Assembly (NCBI RefSeq): GCF_030435705.1
Contig: NZ_CP129381.1
Location: 1,178,001 to 1,242,000 of the forward strand
Reading direction: 5' to 3'
Length of the DNA: 64,000 nt
Origin: Rhizobium sp. SSA_523
GTDB lineage: Bacteria > Pseudomonadota > Alphaproteobacteria > Rhizobiales > Rhizobiaceae
Of this stretch, positions 63,751-64,000 are shown one piece after another. The position numbers and the translations under genes were made by a program. Below the pieces are notes generated by a model that was not told where the DNA came from, ran no database searches, and saw nothing but the letters and a program-made list of their open reading frames with translations. How positions within the stretch are numbered: position 1 is the stretch's first letter; each line of letters opens with the position of its first letter.

Positions 63751-64000
63751 CTAAAATGCGATATCCGGCTTGGTCAGCATCAGCCAGACAATGCCGATGA
63801 CGGAGAAGAAGGCGGGAAAACCGCATGCGAACCAGACGCGGTAGAGCCTGACCCATTGCCCGGAAAGCGGCTCGTTGCGCATCTCTGCGAGCCGCGCCAG
63901 GTTCCGCAATCGGATTTGTATCCAGATGACCGGGAGCCAGAAAACACCCGTCACGACGTATAAGACGAGGGATAGCACGATCCAGCCTTCCGTCAGGGAC
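63751..64000 (-). CDS. DUF2269-like integral membrane protein, partial
   Basis: The C-terminal 83 residues or so; the start lies beyond base 64000 because the frame stays open (SLTEGWIVLSLVLYVVTG). Two hydrophobic segments are visible, LSLVLYVVTGVFWLPVIWI and FACGFPAFFSVIGIVWLML. The pattern LYVVxGxxWLPV then GxPAF and LMxxKP fits DUF2269 as I recall it. Function unknown. A GTG at 63978 is an unlikely alternative start. Confidence 0.65.
   Translation of the reverse strand, partial: SLTEGWIVLSLVLYVVTGVFWLPVIWIQIRLRNLARLAEMRNEPLSGQWVRLYRVWFACGFPAFFSVIGIVWLMLTKPDIAF

Noticed and set aside
1..64000. CRISPR array, rRNA or tRNA genes
   Set aside because: No regularly spaced direct repeats and no tRNA-like TPsiC/anticodon patterns were noticed while reading both strands; a covariance search was not possible.

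Overview
The window is GC-rich, densely coded DNA from an alphaproteobacterium, most likely a member of the Rhizobiaceae (Rhizobium/Agrobacterium group). The main evidence is a rhizobial-type cellulose operon that includes bcsN, a FixL/FixJ-like sensor pair, a rhizobial-type intergenic mosaic repeat, and a large share of ABC importers with LysR/AraC/SorC regulators. No rRNA, tRNA or CRISPR array was recognised. All names rest on reading protein motifs by eye; no database search was run.

Layout. 1-4062 (minus): a triple-receiver hybrid histidine kinase translationally coupled to a CheR methyltransferase that runs off the left edge. 4456-12897: a five-gene minus-strand operon (binding protein, two permeases, ATPase, sulfatase), a divergent LysR regulator and a second sulfatase; together this looks like uptake and desulfation of a sulfated organic compound. 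13027-14966: an alpha/beta hydrolase and a divergent AraC regulator. 15122-17366: a membrane PAS-type histidine kinase and a FixJ-like regulator. 17673-26877: the cellulose operon bcsN-bcsA-bcsB-bcsZ-bcsK, whose last four genes overlap. 27020-30807 (minus): paoABC, a periplasmic molybdenum aldehyde oxidoreductase.

30977-36382: a SorC-type regulator divergent from a complete sugar phosphotransferase system (IIC, IIA, IIB and a fused HPr-enzyme I). This is unusual because rhizobia normally keep only the regulatory nitrogen PTS. It is followed by a rhizobial intergenic repeat, a frameshifted IS110-family insertion sequence and a two-gene cassette of unknown function. 39439-43783: an acetoin/2-oxo-acid dehydrogenase operon (E1 alpha, E1 beta, E2-hydrolase fusion) with its own SorC-type regulator. 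43934-50966: a DUF3830 protein, a polyamine-type ABC importer, an aminobutyraldehyde-type dehydrogenase and a LysR regulator. A nearly identical 14-base motif lies in front of both the dehydrogenase operon and the DUF3830/ABC cluster, and may link them under one regulator.

51111-64000: mostly short regulator/enzyme pairs. These are HxlR with a short-chain dehydrogenase, a LysR, an L,D-transpeptidase with an orphan OmpR-type regulator, a prolyl oligopeptidase, an alpha/beta hydrolase, a small secreted protein, a quinone-oxidoreductase-like enzyme with a divergent LysR, a TetR-flavoprotein pair, a luciferase-like flavin enzyme and a partial membrane protein. Several divergent gaps hold clear inverted repeats that are good operator candidates, and several convergent gaps hold hairpins.
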